Below are positions 1-9,804 of a stretch of 49,540 nucleotides of DNA, piece by piece. Every line of letters starts with the position of its first letter. The first letter of the stretch is position 1. Source of the DNA: Isotricha intestinalis. Lineage: Eukaryota; Ciliophora; Litostomatea; Vestibuliferida; Isotrichidae. The translations under genes were made by a program, and so were the position numbers. The DNA lies in contig JAJJLU010000418.1 of the NCBI GenBank assembly GCA_023807065.1, forward strand, positions 1 through 49,540, read 5' to 3'. Below the pieces are notes generated by a model. That model saw only the letters and a list, made by a program, of their open reading frames with translations. It did no database searches and had not been told where the DNA came from.

Positions 1-45
1 AATCCCCAATCCCCAATCCCCAATCCCCAATCCCCAATCCCCAAT
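1..45. repeat. Telomeric repeat array (AATCCCC)6 plus AAT
   Basis: Six perfect tandem copies of AATCCCC start at base 1 and end in a partial AAT before ordinary AT-rich sequence. The C-rich strand reads 5'->3' into the chromosome, as expected at a left end. The G-strand unit is GGGGATT, a one-base variant of the TTGGGG class known from ciliates. I recall CCCCAAT-type ends being reported for rumen ciliates but cannot verify it here. Confidence 0.88.
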
Positions 46-119
46 ATAAGATATTAAATTTTAGAAAATAAATTTTAAGGTTAAAAATAGTTTAGAAATA
101 ATTTAAATTGTTTAAAAAT

Positions 120-1295
120 TTACATTAAATCATCAATGCTTATTTCTTGAGTTAAATCAATTTCATTTTTTTTTTCTTCATTATCAATATTTTTAATATC
201 TATTGAGTTTGTTTTTTTCTTTAGGGTAAAATTCCTAATATTAATATTAAAATCAATTTTTTCTTCTTTTGAATTACAATTTTCATCCTTCCCATTAATA
301 ATTATTTTTTGTTCTAATCCATTATCAAAAAATTTATCTTTAATATCATTTAAAATTCTAAAATTATTATCAGCATATTTTAAAGATAATCTTTTATCAT
401 ATTTTCTTTTATTAACATTAGGAAAAATATTAAAATGTTTTAAATCAACTAAATGTTCTTGAACTTTATTAACTTCAAATAAGTTTTTACATTTAGGTTT
501 ATCAAATTCAATAAAAGAAACACTATTATTTTTTTTATTATATAAATGATTAATTCTATTTGAAATAAGCTTTTTTAAGGTCAAATTTTGTTTTTCATTT
601 TTTCTGTTAGTTTTTCCTTTTTTATCATAATCAATTACTTTTCTCATATGTTCAATAATTTGATAAGAAGCAGATTTCTTTATTTTTTTAATATCATATC
701 CTTTTTCATATAAATCAATATGAGGATTTACATTTTTAATCAAAGATTTATTATTATTTAGTTTTTTATTATTTTGGAATTCTTTAGAGTATTTTTCTAA
801 ACTATTCTTGTTTTTTTTTTTTAAATTTGTTAAACTTGAAGTGAGATTTAAATTATGTTTTATTTCTTTAAGTTTATGTGAAATAGAAGTTCCATTATTA
901 GAAATTTCATTGTCATCAATTAGTAAAGAATAAATATCGTTAAATTTATTTTTTGTCTTTTCTCCTAATTGATAAATAAAGTATGGATTAAAATTACTGT
1001 TCTTATTTTTTATTGGTAAAAATTCATTTTCATTTTTTGTTTTATTTACTAAGAAAGAAATTTTATCTTTGATTTTATTTGGTATATAATTAATATAATT
1101 ATTACAAAGTGATTTTTTATTTTCGTTATTTGAATTTATTAAATCAAATTCTTTTTTTTTAAGAGAAGTTACTATTCTTTTTTTGGAATTATTTGTTTGG
1201 TTTTTTCCTAATTTTTTTCCTTTCATTTCAATTGAATTTAAGTAACTCATTGCATTATTATATCTATTCTTAATTTTATTATGAATATTTTCCAT
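120..1295 (-). CDS. Subtelomeric K/N-rich protein of unknown function
   Basis: An uninterrupted 391-residue frame runs from ATG (1293-1295, reverse strand) to TAA (120-122). I recognise no domain. The protein is dominated by Lys, Asn, Ile and Ser, with several basic stretches and an acidic C-terminus (about the last 35 residues, ending ISIDDLM). There is no signal peptide or membrane segment. It is the terminal gene, transcribed toward the telomere, and its stop codon lies only about 75 bp from the last repeat unit, so the whole 3' UTR must fit there. Codon use (CAA for Gln, AT-ending codons) matches the other intact genes, and the length without a stop in about 85% AT sequence supports a real gene. 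Function is unknown. Confidence 0.7.
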   Translation of the reverse strand: MENIHNKIKNRYNNAMSYLNSIEMKGKKLGKNQTNNSKKRIVTSLKKKEFDLINSNNENKKSLCNNYINYIPNKIKDKISFLVNKTKNENEFLPIKNKNSNFNPYFIYQLGEKTKNKFNDIYSLLIDDNEISNNGTSISHKLKEIKHNLNLTSSLTNLKKKNKNSLEKYSKEFQNNKKLNNNKSLIKNVNPHIDLYEKGYDIKKIKKSASYQIIEHMRKVIDYDKKGKTNRKNEKQNLTLKKLISNRINHLYNKKNNSVSFIEFDKPKCKNLFEVNKVQEHLVDLKHFNIFPNVNKRKYDKRLSLKYADNNFRILNDIKDKFFDNGLEQKIIINGKDENCNSKEEKIDFNINIRNFTLKKKTNSIDIKNIDNEEKKNEIDLTQEISIDDLM

Positions 1296-1689
1296 TTACT
1301 AAAATTATTTTTTAAAAAAATATTTAATAATTTATTAATAAAATTAAAATATTTAATTGAAAAAATGAATAAGGAATTTTAAACTTTTTGTATAAATAAA
1401 TTTGATAATAAAAACTCATTCATTATTTACATATTATTATTTTATTTAAGACACCATTATATTTTTAGTTAATATTTAAAAAATTCATAAATTTTATTCC
1501 AAAAATATTAATATACTTCAGCACAAAATTGTTAAAACTTTCTTCTTTAATATACATTATTATTTTTTGTCTTTTATCCCTTATTTATAGCTATTTTCTT
1601 CTTCTTTTAATATCTTAAACATTTTTTCTCTTTTTCATTTATTCTATTTTCAATTTATATTATAAAAACAATAGAAGATTCAATTGAAA
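1296..1689. other. AT-rich spacer between the terminal gene and a decayed gene
   Basis: About 390 bp of very AT-rich sequence with short A and T runs. It would hold the promoter of the reverse-strand terminal gene. I see no RNA gene, repeat or convincing motif. Confidence 0.5.
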
Positions 1690-4600
1690 ATATTTGGGTT
1701 TTAGAAATTATAATAATTTTAAATATAATAAAAGGAAAAATTACAATAGAAGAATTAATTTCCTTTTCAAAATACCATTTTTTGAAAATGACTTTGGAAT
1801 AGTAATATTACTGGGGACAATATTACTTTTTTAAATTAGAAAATCATCCCCTTGTAAGTATTAATAAAAATAATCAAAAATATAATTATAACAATAATAG
1901 AAGAGAAAAATACAAAAATGAATTTAAATTTTCAAAATATTTTAATAAAAATTCCATTTTTCCAAAAAATTAAAATAAACATTTTAAAAAAGGAAAAAAA
2001 AAAAAAAAAGTCATAAAAATAGATTAAAAAAAATATAAATATACTAATAATCAGCAATATTCAAATAAAAATAGATTAAATAATAGTTATATTAATTACA
2101 ATAACAATAATCAATATTATGAAGTAAAATAATAATATTAGAACAAATAATTATTTATTTAAGTATTAATTGTCCATTTAAAATGATTGATAATGTTGTT
2201 ACAAATAAATCTCAAATTCTTTTTTTAAATGAAAATGCCATTTTTAAAATGTTTTCAAAATGATTTAGAATTTCATTTACACAACAAATTAAATCTAAAA
2301 ATTATTATGATGGAGAATATAAAGGATTTGATATTGAAAAAAATTAAAATTTTTCAAAAAATAATAATGATATTATTTTTTCTCAAGAAAAAGAAAATAA
2401 AATAATTTATGCAAAAGATAAAATCAGAATTGACACAAATTCTATTTCAATTGAAAGATATTTATCATTAACTCAATTAGGTCCTAAAAATAAAAATGAT
2501 ATAAATAAAAATAATAATGATGAAAAAAATTAAATTAATAATTGTAATAATGAAATTATTAAAAATTCAATTTTTGAAAATTATATAAATCAATATTTAT
2601 AGATGAAGAAAATGATGAAAAAATTAATAAAAATTTAACAGAAATTTTAAAAAAGGTTTTTTGTATGTTTTTCAAAATGATTATTTATTTGTTCAATATA
2701 TGACATCTTTATATATTATTAATCATAAAAATTTACTTATGAAATTTTTTTAATTAATTTTTTATAAGCTGACAATAAAAAATTCTTTAAAAAATTTCAT
2801 CAAATCAAATTCTTCATTGGAAAATATTATTTTATTTATTGATAATAATTTTCCTGAAAAGAAAAAAAAAATTGAAATCATTAAAAATAATATTGACAAT
2901 ATAAAAAATAATATAATAAAAAAATTACAATTTTTAACAAAAGACTTTTTTCAAATAGATAATAATAATTCAATATAAAATATTAAAATATACAATTTTT
3001 TTACAAATAAAACACACATAAAATTTTTTATTCCATTCATTTATTACTCAATAATGGAATTAATATTTTTTAATAAACAAAATAATAATAAAAATAGTAT
3101 TCAACAAAATGAAAATATAAAGATTATATTGGATAGTTTAAAAATTTTTTTGTTATTATCAATCTATTTCATATATTGAATATTTAAAAAAAGAAGGAGA
3201 AGATTTTAAAAAAAAATATAAAAATAAATCTTTTAAAATATGATTATTATGGACCAAATGAAACTAAATTTAATTATATTTTAAATAAAAAGGATAAAAA
3301 TAATAATAGCAAAGTTATTTTACATTCACCAGATTTTTTAATTGAAAATGGAATTTTGAATAAATATGATGATAATGATTTTCAAGTTTTTAATGAAAAT
3401 AATACTTGTCCTAAATTATTTATTTTTATGATAAAAGAAGCAATCAAAGTGTTAAATAGTAAAAATAAAGAGGGGGTAATAAATAATAAATATATAAATG
3501 ATGTAGGAATAATGAAATTTAAAGACCAAACAGTAGGAGTTTATTTAAATATGATAAATCCTTCTCAATATTTTGAAATGGAAAATATGTACCAAAAATT
3601 AGTTAGTGATAAAAAAGAAGATAAATTAGAATTAGTATGTAGTAGAAGTAACAGAATCAAAAGCAAATAAATTAACAGAGGATCAAGAATTTTATGTACA
3701 ATATAATTCTTATGTGAGCGAAGAACAATTGTGAAATGCAATTATTAATTCAATAGGAGATGAAATATTAAATCAAGGTATGGCAAGATTACCTAGAATA
3801 ATCTTTTATTTTAACTTATATCTTTTCAAATCTTTAGAAGAAAAAGAAAGAATTGCTTTTACAAGTAAAGAAAAAGGTTATGGATTTGAAGAAGCTGATG
3901 GAATTTTTTATTTAGAATCCAAAGATGTAGTTTTAAATAAATCAGGTAATATTTCTTTTTTTAAAAAAATGAGTTTTGAATTTGGTAAGAGAATTGGGAT
4001 AATAATTGTAGATATATTGAAAAAAATGAATCTGATGAGGATTCAAAAATAATTAACATAATAAAAAATTCTTTAATTTATATGGAAACCAAAACTTCTT
4101 TTCCTCTTAAAAAAGAAAAAAATCAAAATGATATTAGTGAAGAGCAAATTCAAGAAACTAAAAAGTTAATACATAGTATTATTCGGAAATCAAAAAAGTT
4201 TTTTGAAATTGCCATTAATAAACAAAAGAAAATTAAAAAAATTCATATACTTTTTTTATATGATTCTTTATTACAAACAAATGAAGAAATCATACTATAT
4301 AAACAAAAATTAGATAATATTTTTAGAAATTTATCAATAAAAATTGAAATAAACACTACATTTGATGTAATTTTTTTTGTTAATCCTGCAAGTTTAAACA
4401 TGAGAAATCTTACAAATACATTTATTAAATTAAAACAAGAAAATCAAGCAAAAATAGAGGAATTACAAAAATCAAATCAGGACTCTAAGCAAAAAATAGA
4501 AGATTTAAAAAAAGAATATCAAACAAAAATAGAAGATTTAAAAAAAGAAAATCAAACAAAAATCGAAGCATTATAAAAAGAAAATATGGATTCAAATCAA

Positions 4601-5605
4601 AAAATAGAAGCATTACAAAAAGAAAATATGGATTCAAATCAAAAAATAGAATTATTATCATAATTAATTGATTAAAAAAAGCAATTTGAAAATTTGAAAA
4701 TTAAAAATGAAAATAATACAGACATAACTCACTCAAATATTGATTCCAATAATAATAAATTGAAAGATATTATTTCAAAAATCAATAATCAAAATTCAAA
4801 AGAAATAGTTTATACCATTAAAGGTTTAAAAGATGGATTAATATGTTTAACAACTAGAGAGAAAACTTATATAATAAAAAAAAATTCACTTATAACAGAA
4901 CTTCCTGGATATAGAGCAATAATTTTATTGTTAAATAATGGAAATGTTTTATCATCAAAAAATACGAAAGTTCTAATATATAACAATAATTGTGAAAATA
5001 TAATTAAAGAAATTGAAATTGGCGAATTTGCTAGAGAAATTATAGAATTGAAGCAATATGATAATAAAATCTTATTTTTATCAGAGAATTCAACATTAAA
5101 ACTAATTGAAAACGATGAACATAGAATTATATTAGATGATAATAAAAAACCAATTTGTTCAATAATAGAAGTAAGTTCTAATGTAATAGTTATTATTTTC
5201 AAAGATACAAGTATAATGTTTTTTGATTTGAAAAATCTAGTAAAAATAAGTGAATTAATACTTCAAAATCAAATTAAAAATATAGATAATATTGATATAT
5301 CATGTATAAATGGAAATTATTTATATATTTCTTTAAGACAATCAATATTTAAAATAGATATCATCAAAAAAGAACCAATAAGTAAATATAATTTGACATT
5401 ATCAAAGATTTATATGTTTAATAATAATATTTTTGGAATATATAAAAATTTTATATATCGTATAACTGACAAAGATAACACTATTAATTCAAATCTTCTA
5501 TACCAATTTAAAAAAGAAAACGATATTTATAGTTTATATCAAATTGAAGAAAAAAAATTAATGATTTCTACTAAAGAGGGAATTCAAATTTATGATTTCA
5601 AATAA
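1690..5605 (+). pseudogene. Decayed large gene: N/K-rich region, coiled coil, seven-bladed propeller-like C-terminus
   Basis: A chain of forward-strand coding fragments in shifting frames reads as one former protein of about 1,300 residues. Clear pieces lie at about 2183-2590, 2655-2750, 3160-3225, 3250-3640, 3639-4020 and 4019-5605. In-frame stops sit where Gln or Trp is expected: TAA at 4574, 4661 and 4673, TGA at 3732. A one-base change near 3638 moves the frame, and another near 3990-4018 moves it back. From 4082 to 5605 a single frame holds a globular part, a coiled coil of KIEDL/KENQ repeats at about 4438-4720, then seven repeats of about 40 residues resembling beta-propeller blades, ending at TAA 5603-5605. 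The propeller stretch (4694 on) has no ATG of its own near its start, so it is not a separate gene. The original function is not recognised. Readthrough of the three TAA codons is possible for the 3' half only. Confidence 0.7.
4565..4648 (+). repeat. 42-bp tandem duplication in the coiled coil, copies differing by TAA/CAA
   Basis: Two adjacent 42-bp copies (4565-4606 and 4607-4648) encode a 14-residue coiled-coil unit beginning EALQKEN. I see a single difference: codon 4 is TAA in the first copy (4574-4576) and CAA in the second (4616-4618). Confidence 0.9.
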
Positions 5606-6026
5606 TTACTAAACAAAAATTTCTTAAAATAAATATTATCATTCTTTCTTTATCATATTATTAATTAAAAATAAAAATGTTTTTAATAAAAATATAAATT
5701 TTGTTTACTCATAAATAATATTAAGAAAATAAAATTAATTATTAAAAAAAAAAAAAAAAAATCATTAAATTTACTTTCAATTATAATATTCTACAAATTA
5801 ACCGTTATAAAAAATAAATTCCAAAGATTAAAAAACTGTGATGACAAGAAGTTAATTTAATAACTTATTAAAAAAAAACTAATAAAAACTTAATTGATTT
5901 CAAATTTAATTTTTATTTAGAAAAGAAAACTAAATTCTATTAATTAAAAATTTAACGAATACATAATAATTAAGAAATTGATAATTAATTAATAATAATT
6001 AAAAACAATATTTACACTTATTAAAA
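5606..6026. other. Intergenic spacer
   Basis: About 420 bp of AT-rich sequence with a run of A at about 5744-5761. It should carry the promoter of the forward gene that starts at 6027. No RNA gene or element is visible. Confidence 0.5.
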
Positions 6027-7844
6027 ATGAATCATGATTTCTCCAAACTCAAAAAAAAAGTCTTAAATAAATCTAAATCTCAAAGTGATAAAGGTCAAAA
6101 AGAATTGATTGAAAAAATAAATCAACATAAATCAAATAATAATATTCTTTTCTCAAATAATTATCTTTCTTTTTATGAATATAAAAAATTTTGTTACTAC
6201 ACATCAATATTAAAATATAAGTTATCAAATAAATATAAAACTACAGAGGATACTTACAATAATTATTTAATAGAAAGATTAATAGGAAAAAAAAGAGGAC
6301 ATATTTTAGCAAAATATCGAGATATGGAAATATACAATTTTATTCATGAATATAATAAAAGATTTTATCATTTAAATGAATGTTTAATCAAAATTCCAAA
6401 ATTTGCAATTTATTATAAAAATTATTCACTTTTTTTTTGTCGTCCTACTTTAGCTGATCAAGTTTGTAATAAAATTATGAATAAACATATGGAAAAAATT
6501 GCACAAATTTTCTTTGATCAACATTATGTGAATAAAAATAAGAAAAATAAAAAAGTTGAAGTGGAAAAAGAAAAAACTGAAATTAATATTTTTAATAAAG
6601 GAGTTATTGAAGAAATAGAAATTGATGATCTTCCTCAAAAAAAAAAATTTTATACAGGATTTAACTCATTTGATAAAGATACTTCTTTTTTTGATAATAT
6701 AAGTAATATAAATCCTTTTCCAAAAAGCCAATTAAATTTAAATGAATTAAAAGATTTTAAAATTAATCAATCAAATAATAATTATATAGTAGATAGTGAA
6801 TCAACTTTAAGTAATTCTATAAATTCTATTTTATCCATTTTAACAACAAAAAAAGAAAAAATAAAGAATAATTATTTAAATAATAAAAATAATGATAAGG
6901 ATAATTATACATTAAATGATAATAAAAATAACAATAACACTGTTCATTTAATCAATAATAATTATGTTAATAATAACATAAATGTGAGGAATAATAGTAT
7001 GAATTATAAAACTATTTCTAATGCTTTTCAAACACCAAAAAAGAAATCAAATTATATTTCTTCAAATTCAAGTTTAAAAAATTCTAAGATTAAAAGTTAT
7101 AAAAAAATATCAGAAAAAAAAGGTTTAGTATCTCAATTAACAAATAATGTAATTTCTTCTTCTAATTTTCATTCAAATTACAATGTAGATTATAGAAGAT
7201 CATTTCATACTAAATATTCATCACAATATTTTAATGAGCAAATTGAAATAAAAAAAACTTCTAGTAATAATAAATTAAAATCTCCTTCTAATTTAAAAAA
7301 TACTTTTTCATTGAAATCAAAAAAGAATTCTAATAAAGATACTAATAAAAATGTTAGAAATATCTTAAGAGTATTATCTCAAAATGAAAATAATACTTCT
7401 CCTGTTAAAAATAATATAAAAACTCCAATTGATTGTTATTTAACACAATCAAAATTATTTAAAAGTCCATCAAATAATTTACAAGAATCAGAAAGAAAGA
7501 AAAGTAATTTAAAATCTTCTCGAAATTCAAAAAACATTGTTTTTAATTTTCAAAATTCTTCGAAAAAAATGATTAAAAAATCTTCTATTGAAGATAGTAC
7601 AATATCAATTCCAAGTAGAAATTTACTTAGGAATAGTCATAATAATATTAATAACCTTATTCATAATTCAGGAAAAAAGAACAATAATATCATCAACAAT
7701 AATTTTAGTTCTGGTCATAAAAATAATCAAATTTTAACAAAAAAAGGAAAACTAATTTTTCCTAATAAGGAAATTTCTACTAGGGCAAATTCTAATGATT
7801 ATAATCTTATCAAACCTCAAATATCATTATTAACTTTTAGTTAA
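6027..7844 (+). CDS. K/N/S-rich protein with a conserved N-terminal module shared with the 31.2-33.1 kb gene
   Basis: This is a clean 605-residue frame from ATG 6027 to TAA 7842-7844. Residues about 50-165 form a structured, aromatic-rich module: ILAKYRDMEIYNFIHEY, then KRFYHLNE, IPKFAIYYKNY and FFCRPTLAD. The same order of motifs (FLRRYYSKEESKPRLNRI, then LLFYETYSKIFPNYM) occurs near the N-terminus of the protein encoded at 31153-33147, so the two are likely distant family members. I recall such modules in hypothetical proteins of ciliates and other alveolates, but no function is established that I can name. Residues about 200-605 are low-complexity Asn/Ser/Lys with scattered SP and TP sites, probably disordered. 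There is no signal peptide or membrane segment. Confidence 0.8.
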   Translation: MNHDFSKLKKKVLNKSKSQSDKGQKELIEKINQHKSNNNILFSNNYLSFYEYKKFCYYTSILKYKLSNKYKTTEDTYNNYLIERLIGKKRGHILAKYRDMEIYNFIHEYNKRFYHLNECLIKIPKFAIYYKNYSLFFCRPTLADQVCNKIMNKHMEKIAQIFFDQHYVNKNKKNKKVEVEKEKTEINIFNKGVIEEIEIDDLPQKKKFYTGFNSFDKDTSFFDNISNINPFPKSQLNLNELKDFKINQSNNNYIVDSESTLSNSINSILSILTTKKEKIKNNYLNNKNNDKDNYTLNDNKNNNNTVHLINNNYVNNNINVRNNSMNYKTISNAFQTPKKKSNYISSNSSLKNSKIKSYKKISEKKGLVSQLTNNVISSSNFHSNYNVDYRRSFHTKYSSQYFNEQIEIKKTSSNNKLKSPSNLKNTFSLKSKKNSNKDTNKNVRNILRVLSQNENNTSPVKNNIKTPIDCYLTQSKLFKSPSNNLQESERKKSNLKSSRNSKNIVFNFQNSSKKMIKKSSIEDSTISIPSRNLLRNSHNNINNLIHNSGKKNNNIINNNFSSGHKNNQILTKKGKLIFPNKEISTRANSNDYNLIKPQISLLTFS

Positions 7845-8865
7845 TATTATTTATTTATTTTTATATTAATATATTAATGAAAAAGACATAATTACATCAA
7901 AAAGATTATAATTGTTATATATATAATTTAATTTTTTAAGATAATATATTAAAATAAACATATTAATTAATATATATATATGATGTTATAAACATGATTG
8001 TTTTTTTAATGTTCATTATTTTAAACGAATTATATAATTGTTCGTTAAATTGTTTTAAATAAATTCTCAAATATTATTTTAAACGTTGAAAATAATTTAT
8101 TTTATAAAAAAAAGTTTTTTTCTATAAAGAATAAATATAATTTAATTGTATCATATTATTTTTAAAAATGATTTTTTTTGTAATGTTAATGAACAATATA
8201 AAAATAAATATTTTTTTGTGTTAATCATTTACAAATGATATTTGTAAATCATTTATAAATGAATAATTTGCTAAATGATAATTGTTATTAGTTTTTTTTG
8301 ATCTTTTTCATATTTTCAAAAAATAAAAAGAATAACTTATTTAATTTATAAGTTGATTATTTTGTTTTTATAATATTTTATTATAAAACTCTCCATTATT
8401 GTTGAAACTTATTTAAATATTTTTCTCTTTTTCTTTGAAGAAATAAAACAAAAATAATTATTTTTATATTATCTTTTGAAACTTATTATATCTTAATAAC
8501 TAAAAAAATAGATAAAACATTTGTGTTATTAATTTCAAACCAAAAAAAATAACATAAATTTGAAGAATTTTTCTTTAAATTCTTATAAAAAAAATTATAG
8601 TTCAAATATTATAAAATATAAAAATAAACAAGAAACTTTAGTTTTAAATATATTTTTAAAGAATTTATTTATACTGGAAGTTAAATATAATACTTTCAAA
8701 AGTTATATAAATAGTAGTATAAATAAAAATCATTGTGATTAAAAATCAAAATAATTATCATTTTATAAATTACAAAATTGAAATCAGAAACAAGCATTAT
8801 AATTTACATATACATATAATTTTGAATACAATTAATAAAAATCAAAAAATTATCCCATAACAAAT
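7845..8865. other. Intergenic region between convergent genes
   Basis: About 1.0 kb, roughly 88% AT, between the 3' ends of convergent genes. It has runs of TA dinucleotides near 7970 and short A/T tracts. A 60-codon open frame at 8560-8742 begins with TTG, not ATG, and its composition is uninformative. I see no supported gene. Confidence 0.5.
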
Positions 8866-9624
8866 TCAAAAACTTTCAAAATCTTCATTTACAATATTAG
8901 AATTATCTTTAATATATTCAGCAATTATTTTAACATTGTCATTATTATTACCTTCCTGACATTTAATATATTGTTTACATTTATAAATCAATTTTGATTT
9001 GATTACAATTGAAAAAAGCCATGATACTTCTTCAAATTTAAAATTTCCTAATTTATTATTTGTATTTAAAAATAAATTAATTTCAGGTTTTTGTAATAAA
9101 ATTTCATTAATTAATTTATTTTTATATCTAATTAACATTTCGTTCGTTAAATTTCCTGAATTAATTAATCTTTTAGGATTATATTTATTATCTCTTCTTT
9201 TACTTTTACTTTTAATTTTATACTTTTTTAATTTAATGATAGAATTTGATATAGAAATTTGTTCTAAATTTTTTTTTTTATTTTCTTCTTTTATTTTCAT
9301 TAAATTTAAAAGAACATTTATTGAATAAAAGCATCTTACAATTTCTATAAATTGAGGCTCAAATTTTTGATGTATTGCTCTTCTTACAGTTTTAATTAAA
9401 CAAGCATGAAAATGATTTTTTAATTCTTTAACCTTTTTATTAGGAAAAAAATAAGCAAATTTTGACCATTTATTACCAAAAATTTTATGAATTTCAAAGA
9501 AAATAAATTCTTCTTCTAAAGTCCATTTCACATCTTCTCCTCTATGTCTTTTTTTTGATAATAAAATTTCTTTATTATTAGTATCATGGTTTTTAGTACT
9601 TTTTCGATAATCATTGTTGTTCAT
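8866..9624 (-). CDS. Single Myb/SANT-domain protein, putative DNA-binding factor
   Basis: A 252-residue frame from ATG at 9624 to TGA at 8866. Residues about 30-85 match a Myb/SANT repeat: the spaced aromatics of VKWTLEEEFIFFEIH, the turn FGNKWSKFAYFFP, and a recognition helix VKELKNHFHACL followed by basic KTVRRA. The LKNHFH form of helix 3 is typical of Myb repeats in plants and, as I recall, ciliates. Only one repeat is visible. The N-terminus is basic (SKKRHRGED), and residues about 140-165 (KLKKYKIKSKSKRRD) could be a nuclear localisation signal. The C-terminal 90 residues are not recognised. The IPT gene upstream on the same strand ends 180 bp away. Nuclear DNA binding is inferred from the domain; target genes are unknown. 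Confidence 0.83.
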   Translation of the reverse strand: MNNNDYRKSTKNHDTNNKEILLSKKRHRGEDVKWTLEEEFIFFEIHKIFGNKWSKFAYFFPNKKVKELKNHFHACLIKTVRRAIHQKFEPQFIEIVRCFYSINVLLNLMKIKEENKKKNLEQISISNSIIKLKKYKIKSKSKRRDNKYNPKRLINSGNLTNEMLIRYKNKLINEILLQKPEINLFLNTNNKLGNFKFEEVSWLFSIVIKSKLIYKCKQYIKCQEGNNNDNVKIIAEYIKDNSNIVNEDFESF

Positions 9625-9804
9625 TTATATATATATTTAATAATTTGGAAAATTATAAAAGAAATAAAAATTTTAAGAAAAAAGATTATATTCTCAAAAA
9701 AAAATTTAAAAAACAATAATTAAATATTAAATTATTTAATCTATTTCTCTCTTGTAGTCTAAGAAAAAATTCCAAAACTAAACCAAAAAAAATTAAAAAA
9801 AAAT

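Noticed and set aside
3635..3654. A 20-bp GTATGT...AACAG segment resembling a tiny ciliate intron at the frame change
   Set aside because: Removing it leaves a frame that hits TAA within seven codons, whereas a single-base change at 3638 gives a long open continuation.
4867..5202. 111-codon reverse frame inside the propeller-like region
   Set aside because: The opposite strand has clear repeat structure; this frame is its shadow.
7960..7985. TATATATA run as a promoter
   Set aside because: It lies between convergent 3' ends and such runs occur throughout the spacers.
8560..8742. 60-codon forward frame
   Set aside because: It starts with TTG, has no ATG, and its composition is what AT-rich spacer gives by chance.
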